Shown here in pieces: positions 8,401-16,755 of a stretch of 37,329 nt of DNA. How positions within the stretch are numbered: position 1 is the first letter of the stretch; the number at the start of each line of letters is the position of its first letter. The position numbers and the translations under genes were made by a program. This stretch comes from Acidobacteriota bacterium (GTDB lineage Bacteria; Acidobacteriota; Vicinamibacteria; Vicinamibacterales; UBA2999). The notes beneath the pieces were generated by a model. It was given only the letters and a program-made list of their open reading frames with translations, was not told the DNA's origin and made no database searches. The stretch lies in contig SHUG01000014.1 of assembly GCA_009694735.1 (NCBI GenBank), positions 1 to 37,329 on the forward strand. Direction: 5' to 3'.

Positions 8401-9156
8401 ATGGGTATGGTGGTGAGCTTTTTTGGCGGTCAGGATGGGGCGGGCGCCCACGTCTGGTCCGCAGGCAAAATTGTGGCGGACCAACAGGATCAGGATCAGG
8501 AGCAGTTGCGCGCGCGGATTCGCGAGCTGGAAGCGCTGTGCACCGACGTGCTCGTTGCTGGGGTCGACATCGGCCTGCCGCAGCATCTCTTGAACCAACT
8601 ATGGGGCGCGGTTGGGCACGGCGAATTGCCGCACGCATTCAATGTCGACCTGCCTCCCGCGCCGCAGCGTCCGCCTCTCCAGATTCCGGACATTCCGCTC
8701 ACCTCGAACCCGCTCACGACATCAAGAGACGATGCGCGGCCCAAGTCGCCGCAGGCTGAACTCAAGCCGATCGGCATCAAGAAAACCGTCGCCGTCGTGG
8801 ACGACGACCCGATGATGCTCGACGTGCTGTCGCGCATCCTGCAGCGCGAGAACTTCGAGCTGCTCATGGCGAGCGGCGGCCCCGAGTGCATCCAGAGGCT
8901 CAGCGAGCATTTGGGTGATCTCGACCTGCTGGTGACCGATTACGCCATGCCCGACATGCAGGGCCACGAACTGGCCGAGCACGTGCGGCAGCGCTTCCCG
9001 GCGGTCAAGGTGCTGTATCAGACCGGTTTCAGCGACCGGCTGTTCGAGAACCGGATGGAACTTGAAGAAGGCGCCGCCTTCATCGAGCAGCCGTTCACCG
9101 CGCGTGGACTGCGCGAAGCCGCCCGGCTGATGTTGTTCGGCTCGATCAACCCCTAA
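8401..9156 (+). CDS. Response regulator with C-terminal receiver domain
   Basis: The product is 251 residues long. Residues about 30-45 form a charged helix (QDQEQLRARIRELEALC), then a proline-rich linker runs to about residue 120. A CheY-like receiver (KTVAVVDDDPMMLDVLSRIL onward) fills the C-terminal half. The acidic pair is in VDDDP, the phospho-acceptor Asp is in LLVTDYAMPD, and the switch Thr is in LYQTGFS. The conserved Lys that precedes Pro (usually KPF) is Gln here (EQPF), so phosphotransfer may be altered. No DNA-binding or enzyme domain is present. No strong Shine-Dalgarno is seen; ATGs at 8401 and 8407 and a GTG at 8413 are all possible starts. The stop codon lies 15 nt before a truncated DUF4331 gene, so its downstream context has been lost. 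Confidence 0.78.
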   Translation: MGMVVSFFGGQDGAGAHVWSAGKIVADQQDQDQEQLRARIRELEALCTDVLVAGVDIGLPQHLLNQLWGAVGHGELPHAFNVDLPPAPQRPPLQIPDIPLTSNPLTTSRDDARPKSPQAELKPIGIKKTVAVVDDDPMMLDVLSRILQRENFELLMASGGPECIQRLSEHLGDLDLLVTDYAMPDMQGHELAEHVRQRFPAVKVLYQTGFSDRLFENRMELEEGAAFIEQPFTARGLREAARLMLFGSINP

Positions 9157-9171
9157 CGGTCACCGTCTCCT

Positions 9172-9609
9172 GGCGATGCCGTCGAAGACATCGCTTACGA
9201 GTGGCGCTTCACCACGGAAGTGCGCAACCCGGCGACGTTCCTCGATAACACCGGCGCGGTGACCACGCTGGACGATCCCGATCTGAACGTTCGGCAGGTT
9301 TACCGCCTCACGCGGATCGACGGCCCGCGACGGTCACGGAATTGTCGGGTCGACTGCCCGTGCCCCCGCCGAACATTGGACCGCGCTCAACGCCCAACTA
9401 TGGCGCCCTCGGTGGCGGCATTCAACAGCTCGCGGGCAGCACGCGCGTCTTTGCCGGCCAGCGCGACCGACCCCAACGCCGTGATCGGCGTGTGGTCCAC
9501 GGCCAGCCGGTTCGCCACCCGCAGGCTGTCGCCCGGCGCCCAGGCTCACAGTGGCGCTCTGGTGCAGGTCTCGCGTCTCGGCAACCCGCTCGTCAACGAG
9601 GCGGTGATT
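9172..9609 (+). pseudogene. DUF4331 family protein, fragmented
   Basis: Three collinear fragments of a DUF4331 protein lie in shifting frames: GDAVEDIAYEWRFTTEVRNP to QVYRLTRIDG (frame of 9172), then VPPPNIGPRSTPNYGAL and RVFAGQRD (next frame, from about 9355), then DPNAVIGVWSTAS to SRLGNPLVNEAVI (first frame again). The signal peptide and first 70 or so residues are missing, as is everything after NEAVI, which in intact members would continue for several hundred residues. The last fragment runs straight into a TPR gene. DUF4331 proteins are secreted and of unknown function. This copy is clearly non-functional. Confidence 0.8.
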
Positions 9610-10649
9610 ACGGCCGAGGCGCACCTGCGGGGGTTCATCAAGAACAATCCCGGTCACTACGAGGCGCAGCGCATGTTGGCTGGCGTGCTGCTCTCCCAAC
9701 ACCGATTCGCCGAGGCCATCACGCAGGCGAACAAAGTGAACGCCCTGGATCCGCGAGACGCCTGGAACCACGGCGCCATCGGCGATGGCTCGTTCGAGTT
9801 GGGCGACTACGAACGCGCCTTCGCGGCGTACGATCGCATGGGTCAACTGCAGCCCGGCCCGCCGGCCTATGCACGAACCGCGCATGCGCTCGAGATCAAG
9901 GGCGATCTCGCCGGCTCACTGGAATACATGAAGCGTGCGGCCGATGGCTCGTGGTCGAACGACCCGGAATCACAAGCCTGGCATTATGCGCAGTTGGGCG
10001 ACCTGCTGTTGCAGCAGGGACGAGTCGGCGACGCCAAGCGCGAGTACGAACACGCGGCGGTGACCTTCCCGAACCATCCCCTGGCGATGATCGGCCTGGC
10101 AAAGGTGAAGATCGCTGACGGGGATCTCGACGGCGCCCGCCTGACGTACCAGGAACAACTCGCGCGCGTCCCGACCCCCGACCTGGCCATTGCCGTCGGC
10201 GACCTGCTGGAGGCCCGTGGCGATGCCGCTGGCGCCGAGCAGTACTACCGGATGGCCGAGCAGATCGAACGGGCCGCCTGGGGCAACGGCCCGGCCCAGC
10301 CCCAGGCGCTCGCACGCTTCCTGGCCGAACACGATCGCAAGCTTCCCGAGGCCCTGACACTGGCTGAAGAGGCCGTGGTCAGCCGGCGCGACATCTTCAC
10401 GATGGACACGCTGGCGTGGAATTACTTCAAGGCCGGCCGGCTCGCGGAAGCGGACAAGGCCATGGTGCAGGCTCAACGCACGGCAGCCTTGACGCGCGAA
10501 TCTTGTATCACGCGGCTGAGATCCAAGCGGCGATGGGCAAGGGGCCCGTGGCCCAGGAAACGCTGGCGCGGATTCCGGCACCCGACGCGATCGCCGACGT
10601 GCGCCTCGCCCGCGCTGTCAAGACGCTCAGGGCGCGCCTGTCGAGTTAG
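9610..10649 (+). pseudogene. Tetratricopeptide-repeat protein, truncated and frameshifted
   Basis: The sequence codes for about eight helical TPR-type repeats (for example NPGHYEAQRMLAGVLLSQHRFAEA and ESQAWHYAQLGDLLLQQGR). Such TPR genes are frequently found next to DUF4331 genes. The N terminus is missing and fused to DUF4331 codons. Near 10483 one base appears lost (ACGGCAGC where ACGGGCAGC is expected). Past that point the true frame reads SLDARILYHAAEIQAAMGKG and ends LRARLSS with TAG at 10647-10649. The unshifted frame instead runs on to 10773 with unrelated, arginine-rich sequence. If the indel were a sequencing error the 3' part would be intact, but the 5' fusion would remain. Confidence 0.75.
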
Positions 10650-10652
10650 GGA

Positions 10653-10756
10653 GGCGGGCGGGCCTGCCCGCCGTAGCCATTCGGTGGTCGCGGGCATGGC
10701 GAAGGCGGGCTGGCCTCGCCGTAGCCGCGCACCCGAAAGCGCGGCGAAGGCGGGGC
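10653..10756. repeat. GC-rich hairpin/repeat cluster upstream of sppA
   Basis: GGCGGGC (10653-10659) pairs with GCCCGCC (10666-10672). Further on, GCGAAGGCGGGCTGGCCTCGCC forms an imperfect inverted repeat, and the word CCGTAGCC occurs twice while GCGAAGGCGGG recurs near 10743-10754. This is the style of short palindromic repeat that is scattered in acidobacterial intergenic DNA. It may also stop transcription from the TPR remnant. Confidence 0.5.
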
Positions 10757-10762
10757 TATACT
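10757..10762 (+). promoter_or_regulatory. -10 element of sppA, leaderless layout
   Basis: TATACT ends 7 nt before the GTG start at 10770, and there is no Shine-Dalgarno between them. A start at normal spacing would place +1 at the G of GTG. Confidence 0.55.
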
Positions 10763-10769
10763 TGATCAC

Positions 10770-12524
10770 GTGAAACGCGCTGTCCGGTTCGTATTTGTGT
10801 TCCTGATCGTGGCCACCATGGTGTCGGCCGCGGCCATGGTCATGCTCTATGTTTTTGTCGGGCAGTCGCCCACGGTTCCCGCCCGGGCAACGCTGGTGCT
10901 CAGCCCGAGTGGCGACCTGCCTGAAGTGCTGCCCGAGGTGGTGTTCGGCGCTGCCGAGCTGACCGTACGCGGGTACGTCGAGGTGATCCGGAAGGCGAAG
11001 TCCGATAAGCGCATCACCGGCATCCTGCTGCGGCCCGGCAGCCTGAGTTCGCCGTATTGGGCGAAGCTCCAGGAAGTTCGCGACGCCCTGAACGACTTCC
11101 GCGCGAGCGGCAAGTACGTGCATGCGTGGCTCGAATACGCCGGCGACCGCGAGTACTACCTCGCGTCGGCCGCCGACCGCGTCTACCTGCTCCCTTCGGC
11201 CACCCTCGATCTCACCGGCATCGCCAGCAACGAGTTGTTCCTGCGCGGCACGTTCGACTGGATCGGCACCTATCCGGACTTCATGCACGTCGGCGATTAC
11301 AAGAGCGCCGTCAACACCTACCTCGAGAAGTCGTATACCCCCGCCCATCGAGAAATGGCCGACTCGTTGAACCGCAGCCAGTACGAGCAGCTGGTGCGCG
11401 GCATCGCCGATGCGCGCAAGAAATCAGAAGACGACGTGCGCGCGCTCATCGACCAGGGCCCGTTCCTGCCGGTCGATGCCCTGCGCCTGGGCCTGATCGA
11501 CGAAGTGGCCTACGAGGATGAACTCGACGACCTCAACGACGACCTGCGGGGCGCCGAATTCGTGGCCGCCGAAGACTACGCCCGAGTGCCGTGGAGCGCG
11601 GTCGGCGTCACCCGCCGTTCGAAGGTCGCCGTCATCAACGCCGTCGGCGTGATCAACTCCGGCACGAGCGGCTTCGATCCGCTCAACGGCGCCGTGGTCG
11701 GTGCCGACTCGCTGGTGAAGTCCATCCGCGAAGCGCGTGCCGACCGATCGATTCGCGCCATCGTCTTGCGGGTCGACAGTCCGGGCGGGTCGTCGACGGC
11801 GTCCGACATGATCTGGCGAGAGTTGTCGATCTCGCGCGACAACTCGCGTCCGCTGATTGTCTCGATGTCGGATCTGGCGGCGTCCGGCGGTTACTACATT
11901 GCGCTGGCCGGCGATGCGATCGTCGCCCAGCCCGGCACGCTGACCGGATCGATTGGCGTCTATACCGGCAAGTTCGTGACCGCCGGGAGCCTCGAGAAGC
12001 TGGGCGCGAACATCGAGTCGGTGAGCCGCGGCAAGCAAGCGGAGATGTATTCGTCGGATCGCCGGTTCTCTCCGGCAGAGCGCCAGAAGATCACCGAGTC
12101 GATGCAGTCGGTGTACGACCAGTTCGTCGAGCGCACGGCCGCCGCCCGGCACATGCCGCCAGAGAAGGTGGATGAGGTCGCGCAGGGCCGGGTGTGGACG
12201 GGTGAGCAAGCGCGTCAGCTCGGCCTGGTCGACGAACTGGGCGGCCTCTACACGGCGATCGGGCTGGCCAAGCAACGGGCCCACATTGCCGCCGACGAAG
12301 AGGTGGAGCTGGTGATCTATCCGCCGCGCCGCAGCATGTACGAAGTGCTCGCGGATGAGTTGCAGTCGCCGCTTGGGCGGATGCAGGAGCGCTACACGGC
12401 CGACGCCTTGATTCAGCTGTTGGGACCGCGCGAGCGAAAGGCGTTATCAGCCCTGCTCGCGCCAGCCCGGTTGTTCCGGTCGGGGCAGGTGCTCGCGCAC
12501 ATGCCGTATGTGTTTGTGAGGTAG
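10770..12524 (+). CDS. sppA: Signal peptide peptidase SppA, long (67K-type) form
   Basis: The product is a 584-residue membrane-bound serine protease that cuts leftover signal peptides and membrane protein fragments. The GTG start at 10770 is followed by MKRAVRFVFVFLIVATMVSAAAM, one membrane anchor. Two tandem S49 domains are present. The general base is Lys178 in VGDYKSAVNTY of the first domain. The nucleophile is Ser372 in LAASGGYY of the second. Length and Lys/Ser positions match the two-domain enterobacterial type (Lys209/Ser409 in E. coli) rather than the short bacillar form. The gene is convergent with the foldase gene, with only 4 bp between the stop codons and no clear terminator. Both neighbours act on envelope proteins. 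Confidence 0.93.
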   Translation: MKRAVRFVFVFLIVATMVSAAAMVMLYVFVGQSPTVPARATLVLSPSGDLPEVLPEVVFGAAELTVRGYVEVIRKAKSDKRITGILLRPGSLSSPYWAKLQEVRDALNDFRASGKYVHAWLEYAGDREYYLASAADRVYLLPSATLDLTGIASNELFLRGTFDWIGTYPDFMHVGDYKSAVNTYLEKSYTPAHREMADSLNRSQYEQLVRGIADARKKSEDDVRALIDQGPFLPVDALRLGLIDEVAYEDELDDLNDDLRGAEFVAAEDYARVPWSAVGVTRRSKVAVINAVGVINSGTSGFDPLNGAVVGADSLVKSIREARADRSIRAIVLRVDSPGGSSTASDMIWRELSISRDNSRPLIVSMSDLAASGGYYIALAGDAIVAQPGTLTGSIGVYTGKFVTAGSLEKLGANIESVSRGKQAEMYSSDRRFSPAERQKITESMQSVYDQFVERTAAARHMPPEKVDEVAQGRVWTGEQARQLGLVDELGGLYTAIGLAKQRAHIAADEEVELVIYPPRRSMYEVLADELQSPLGRMQERYTADALIQLLGPRERKALSALLAPARLFRSGQVLAHMPYVFVR

Positions 12525-12528
12525 CTAG

Positions 12529-14454
12529 TTAGAGGCCGCCTGTGACACGAGCCAGGGTGTCCTGGCGAATGTTGATCTTCAGTCCGGCCTTGGCCTTCTG
12601 CATGTAAGCGCCGAAGAATTTATCGCGGCGCGCGTTCACCAGCTCGTCGCGCAACAGGTCCTTGCCCGAGGCCAGTTCGGCGTCGGTCACGGCGACCTTT
12701 TCCACCACGCGGATGACCGCGGTGCCGGTCGGAGTGGAGATGGCATCGCTGACGCCGCCCTGGGGCAGTGCGAAGGCGGCCGCATCCACCGCTTCGCTGA
12801 TGCCAAGGTCCGGAATGGCGGTTCCGCGAGCCACCAGCTCGGTGGTCTTCACTTCCAGGCTGGCGCGCTTGGCGGCTGCCGCGAAGTCTTTCGCATTCTT
12901 GAGGTCGGTGGCAATCGCGGTCGCGCGCTGCTTGGCCAGCGCCGCGGCCTTCTCCTGGCGCACGTCGTCGGCCACCCGCGCCTTGACCTCGTCCAGCTTC
13001 GGCACGTACGAATCCTGGCGGCCGGTCACGGTGGCAAACACCCAGCCGGTGGCCACGCGCATCGCGGGAGTGACTTCGCCTTCCTTCATCCCGAACACGC
13101 GGGCCGAGAGTTCGGGCTGCGCGCCGACGCCCTGGATCGGCTCGTCGGAGGCAATCAGCCCGGTCTCAACCACCGCGAGGCTGCGCTCCTTGGCGACCTG
13201 GTCGAGGTCGGCCAGCGTCTTGGTGGTGGCTTCGAGCGCCTTGGCGATCCGCTCGGCTTCGGCCTGCGCCTTCTGCCACTTCAGCTGATCCTCGAGTTCG
13301 CCGTGTACTTCCGCGAGCGCGCGCGTCATGTCAGGCTTGTTGTCGACGACCTTGATGATGTGGATGCCGAACGCGGTCTTCACCAGGTTGCTGATCTCGC
13401 CGGCCTTCATCGCAAACGCCGCCTGTTCGAACTCGGCCACCATGCGGCCGCGGCCGAAGTAGTCGAGGTCGCCGCCGTTCATGTTGTTGGTGTCGTCCTC
13501 GGAGTACTGCTTGGCCAGCGCGGCGAAGTCGGCGTTGGGCGCCTTGACCTTCTTGAGGACATCCTCCGCGATCGCCGTCACCGCCTTCTCGTCCTTGCCT
13601 TCGAGCTTGAACAGGATGTGGCTGGCGCGCACTTGCGCCGGGGTCTGGTACTGCTGCAGGTTCTGCTGGTAGAACGCCGCAATCTCGGCTTCGGGCACGG
13701 TGATCGTCGAGCGCACCTGGTCGACGTTGACCTGCGCGTACTTGATCTTGCGCTTCTCGCCGATGCGGTACTTGTCCTTGGCCTTCTCGAAGTAGGGCAC
13801 CAGTTCCGCGTCAGTGACGGTGACCTGGCTCTTGAAGGCCGCCGCCGTCACCGGCACGACCTCGAGCTTGACTTTTTCGTTGCGCTTCTTGAACTCGGCG
13901 ATCGCGTCGGCGTCGCTCACCGACATCCAGCCGGTCAATGCGGTCCGCAGCTTCTCGATCAGTAGCGCGCGGCGCAGGCTGCTTTCGAATTCCGTGGTCG
14001 AGAGCGGCGGGTTCTGGATCTGCAGAATCTGCCGGTAGCGCTGTTCACCGACGAACTTGCCGTTCTCCTGGAAGCCCGGCAACGCGAGAATGCGTTGGCG
14101 AATCTCGACATCGTTGACGGTGATGCCCTGCTTGCGCGATTCGGCGACCATGGCCTCTTCGTCGATCAGCTGCTGCAGGATCTGACGATCGATGCCGAGC
14201 TGCTTGAGCAGCTGGTCGTTCATCTGACCGCCGTAAGCATTGCGATAGGCATTGACCTGCGCGTTGTAACGCCGCGTGAAGGTGCCCACCGTGATGGACT
14301 GGCCTTCGACGTCGGCGAGCTCCTCGCTCGGCGCGGCGCCGGTGGGCGTGGTGAGAAAATCGGGGATGTAGAAGACCACGAAGGTCAGGACGACCAACGC
14401 CAGGCTCCATTTGAGCCAGCCCTTGTGTCGCCGCATCCGGTCGAGCATCGTCAT
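12529..14454 (-). CDS. ppiD: PpiD-like membrane-anchored peptidyl-prolyl isomerase/foldase
   Basis: The product is 641 residues long. A single N-terminal membrane segment (about residues 16-32, WSLALVVLTFVVFYIP) leads to a SurA/PpiD-type N domain (residues 45-175). A parvulin (PPIC) domain follows at about 275-375 (VRASHILFK ... FGRGRMVAEFEQAAF ... FGIHIIKV), and a second, degenerate parvulin-like domain sits at about 430-600. It should sit in the inner membrane facing the periplasm and help newly exported proteins fold. The start at 14454 has AGAGGA about 10 nt upstream, and a -10-like TACGAT (14486-14481) would give a short leader. An ATG two codons later is possible. The gene is divergent from the GGDEF gene. 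Confidence 0.88.
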   Translation of the reverse strand: MTMLDRMRRHKGWLKWSLALVVLTFVVFYIPDFLTTPTGAAPSEELADVEGQSITVGTFTRRYNAQVNAYRNAYGGQMNDQLLKQLGIDRQILQQLIDEEAMVAESRKQGITVNDVEIRQRILALPGFQENGKFVGEQRYRQILQIQNPPLSTTEFESSLRRALLIEKLRTALTGWMSVSDADAIAEFKKRNEKVKLEVVPVTAAAFKSQVTVTDAELVPYFEKAKDKYRIGEKRKIKYAQVNVDQVRSTITVPEAEIAAFYQQNLQQYQTPAQVRASHILFKLEGKDEKAVTAIAEDVLKKVKAPNADFAALAKQYSEDDTNNMNGGDLDYFGRGRMVAEFEQAAFAMKAGEISNLVKTAFGIHIIKVVDNKPDMTRALAEVHGELEDQLKWQKAQAEAERIAKALEATTKTLADLDQVAKERSLAVVETGLIASDEPIQGVGAQPELSARVFGMKEGEVTPAMRVATGWVFATVTGRQDSYVPKLDEVKARVADDVRQEKAAALAKQRATAIATDLKNAKDFAAAAKRASLEVKTTELVARGTAIPDLGISEAVDAAAFALPQGGVSDAISTPTGTAVIRVVEKVAVTDAELASGKDLLRDELVNARRDKFFGAYMQKAKAGLKINIRQDTLARVTGGL

Positions 14455-14519
14455 CGGTCAGAATCCTCTGGGAAAAGGGAATCGTAACACGGCGAACCCT
14501 CGGGTTTGAACCGCCGTGA

Positions 14520-14525
14520 TATATT
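14520..14525 (+). promoter_or_regulatory. -10 element of the GAF-GGDEF gene
   Basis: TATATT ends 11 nt before the ATG at 14537, giving at most a 5-nt leader with no Shine-Dalgarno sequence. It is similar to, but not quite, the leaderless layout seen elsewhere in the window. Confidence 0.4.
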
Positions 14526-14536
14526 CAGGCAGTTGA

Positions 14537-15587
14537 ATGACTTACGGCGGTTCTCGCCGTCCGGGTCTGGCCGCCCGTCTGCGTCGTGGTCAGCGCGCAC
14601 TCAAAAGCCGTCTCGAACGGACTGAGTCCGTCCTGGCCCTACTTCGCGCCGCACACGACACGCTCGACCCCGAAAGCATAGGCCGCCTCGTGGTGGCCCG
14701 TGCGGACGAGTGGTTCAAAGCGCCCGCGTGCGGGGTGTTCGCTGCCGACCTCGACGGACAAATCGTGGGCCTGTCGTCAAAGGGCATGGGGCCGGCGCTC
14801 ACGCCCGCGGCGATTGGGGTGGCGCGCTGGGTGTTGGCGCACGGGCGGGAACTGGCGTCGGCCGACCGCCGGAAAGACCCGAGGGCGCCCGGGGCCGCCG
14901 GTGCGGTACTGGCGTGGCCGCTGCGCTGCCGCGCGCAAACCGTCGGCGCTTTGGTAGTCGCGGAACGGCAGGGCGCGACGCAAGCGCCGCACCTGACGCC
15001 GGCCGTCGGCCAACTGCTGGGGGCCATGCTCGAGGGGCCGGCGCAGGCGCTTGATAACGCCTTGCGGCTGCGGCGGTCCGAAGCGTTGTCGGTGACCGAC
15101 GACCTGACCCAGCTCTACAACTCGCGGTACCTCAACCAGGTGCTGCGGCGCGAAGCCAAGCGAGCCTCGCGTTCGGGCCGTCCGCTCTCGCTGCTGTTTG
15201 GACCTTGACGGCTTCAAGGGCGTGAACGACAACCACGGGCACCAGGCGGGCAGCACGGCGCTGGTGGAAGCCGCGGCCGTGATTCGGCGGTGTGCGCGTG
15301 AGACCGACATGGTGGTGCGCTTCAGTGGCGACGAGTTTGCACTCATTCTGCCCGACACCGGGTCGGAGGGCGCCGCGGCGGTCGGCGATCGTGTCAGGGA
15401 ACGGCTGGCGGCTCATCCGTTCCTCGCGGGAAATGGGCTGAATCTACGGCTAACCGCGTCGGTGGGGGTGGCAACACTACCCGACGTGGCGGCTTCCGCT
15501 GAAGAGTTGGTGCGTGCGGCCGATATGGCCATGTACCAGGTAAAAGATTCGGGTAAAAACGGGGTTCGCATCGCCCAAGCTGAGTAG
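14537..15587 (+). pseudogene. GAF-GGDEF diguanylate cyclase gene with one frameshift
   Basis: The first frame (14537-15208) codes for a basic N-terminal helix, a GAF-like sensor domain (about residues 45-180) and the start of a GGDEF domain (SVTDDLTQLYNSRYLNQVL ... RPLSLLF), then hits a stop. The second frame resumes as DLDGFKGVNDNHGHQAG and continues to 15587. It holds the signature RFSGDEF and, five residues before SGDEF, an RETD inhibitory-site motif. Two bases are missing at about 15200 (TTT-GGAC where TTT-xxG-GAC is expected). Everything else in the cyclase is conserved, so the lesion is recent or an assembly error. If intact, it would make c-di-GMP, with the GAF part sensing a ligand. 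It lies just upstream of mreB on the same strand. Confidence 0.75.
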
Positions 15588-15626
15588 GCGGCGCTGCACG
15601 GTTCTGCACACGGCACTTAGTAAGAA

Positions 15627-15632
15627 AATACT
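15627..15632 (+). promoter_or_regulatory. -10 element of mreB operon, leaderless layout
   Basis: AATACT ends 7 nt before the mreB ATG at 15640. The 50-bp gap is AT-richer than its surroundings and has no Shine-Dalgarno sequence and no good -35 match. Confidence 0.5.
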
Positions 15633-15639
15633 GTCAAAC

Positions 15640-16665
15640 ATGGGTCTTAGTTCGTTTCTCTCGTTTCTCTCCACTGACTTGGCCATCGATCTCGGGACGG
15701 CCAATACCTGCGTGTACGCCAAGGGACGGGGCATCGTCGTCAACGAGCCCTCGATGGTGGCGGTCAACAAGGTCACCGGCCGCGTCGAGGCCGTCGGGAC
15801 CGCCGCGAAGGAAATGCTCGGGCGCACGCCCGGCAACATCGTCGCCATCAAACCGATGAAGGACGGCGTGATCGCCGACTTCGACGTCACCGAGAAGATG
15901 CTGACGTACTTCATCAAGAAGGCCCACAACGGCAACGTCTGGGTGCGGCCGCGCATCATCATCGGCGTGCCGTCGGAAATCACGCAGGTCGAAAAGCGTG
16001 CGGTCAAGGACTCGGCGTATCGCGCCAAGGCCAGCGAAGTGCACCTGATCGAAGAAGCCATGGCCGCGGCCATCGGCGCCGGCCTGCCGATCACCGAGCC
16101 GGCCGGCAGCATGATCGTCGACATCGGCGGCGGCACCACCGACGTCGCCGTCATCTCGCTGGCGGGCATCGTCTACAGCAAGGCCGTGCGGGTCGCCGGC
16201 AACGAGATGGATGAGGCGATCATGCAGTACATCAAGAAAACCTATAACCTGCTGATCGGCGAGCGCACCTCGGAACGGATCAAGATGGAACTGGGCTCCG
16301 CGTATCCGCTCGACCAGCGGATGACGATGGAGATCAAGGGGCGGCACCTGATCGAGGGCGTGCCCAAGACCATCACCATCAACGACGAGGAGATCCGCGA
16401 GGCGCTGTCCGAGACCGTCAACGTGATCGTTGACGCGGTGCGAATCGCGCTCGAACGCACGCCGCCCGAACTGTCGGCCGACATCGTCGACCGCGGCATC
16501 GTCATCACCGGCGGCGGCTCGCTGCTGAAGAACCTCGACAAGCGCCTGCGCGAAGAAACCGGCCTGCCGGTGTCGAGCGCGGAGGATCCGCTGTCGTCGG
16601 TCGTGCTCGGCGCCGGCAAGATGCTGGGCGAATTCGACCTGCTCCGTAAGATCGCCATTGATTAA
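15640..16665 (+). CDS. mreB: Rod shape-determining protein MreB
   Basis: The product is a 341-residue bacterial actin that polymerises under the inner membrane and positions the cell-wall elongation complex. The start [11 protein letters not shown] gives a short amphipathic, membrane-touching helix. The actin-fold signatures are all present: phosphate 1 ([13 protein letters not shown]), connect/phosphate 2 ([14 protein letters not shown]) and adenosine ([13 protein letters not shown]). Length is normal for the family. It heads a same-strand run of mreB-mreC-mreD-mrdA-rodA-rng. The start codon follows an AATACT hexamer by 7 nt with no ribosome site. A repeat-filled 90-bp gap separates it from mreC. 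Confidence 0.97.
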   Translation: MGLSSFLSFLSTDLAIDLGTANTCVYAKGRGIVVNEPSMVAVNKVTGRVEAVGTAAKEMLGRTPGNIVAIKPMKDGVIADFDVTEKMLTYFIKKAHNGNVWVRPRIIIGVPSEITQVEKRAVKDSAYRAKASEVHLIEEAMAAAIGAGLPITEPAGSMIVDIGGGTTDVAVISLAGIVYSKAVRVAGNEMDEAIMQYIKKTYNLLIGERTSERIKMELGSAYPLDQRMTMEIKGRHLIEGVPKTITINDEEIREALSETVNVIVDAVRIALERTPPELSADIVDRGIVITGGGSLLKNLDKRLREETGLPVSSAEDPLSSVVLGAGKMLGEFDLLRKIAID

Positions 16666-16680
16666 GCGGGAATCCGCGAC

Positions 16681-16740
16681 CCGGGATCCGGGACCCGGAA
16701 ATCAAGAATCGGATCCCGGACCCCGGATCCCCGATCCCGG
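16681..16740. repeat. GGATCC/GGGACC-rich inverted repeat between mreB and mreC
   Basis: CCGGGATCCG (16681-16690) pairs with CGGATCCCGG (16710-16719) around 19 nt, and further GGGATC/GATCCC words follow to 16740. The element sits inside the operon, where it could fold in mRNA and set the mreB to mreC ratio or protect the mreB end. Similar GGGATC-type words occur at 36457-36490. Confidence 0.6.
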
Positions 16741-16755
16741 CAAGCGATAGACCGC

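Noticed and set aside
8087-8416. 109-codon plus-strand frame before the response regulator
   Set aside because: It overlaps the minus-strand sigma promoter, has no ribosome site or motif, and has codon use unlike the neighbours.
8204-8638. Minus-strand frames around the response regulator start
   Set aside because: Arg/Pro-rich shadow of the plus-strand gene with no motif.
10653-10756. Possible CRISPR-like repeats before sppA
   Set aside because: Repeat words are short, unevenly spaced and palindromic with no constant spacers; these are hairpin repeats. No CRISPR array was seen anywhere in the window.
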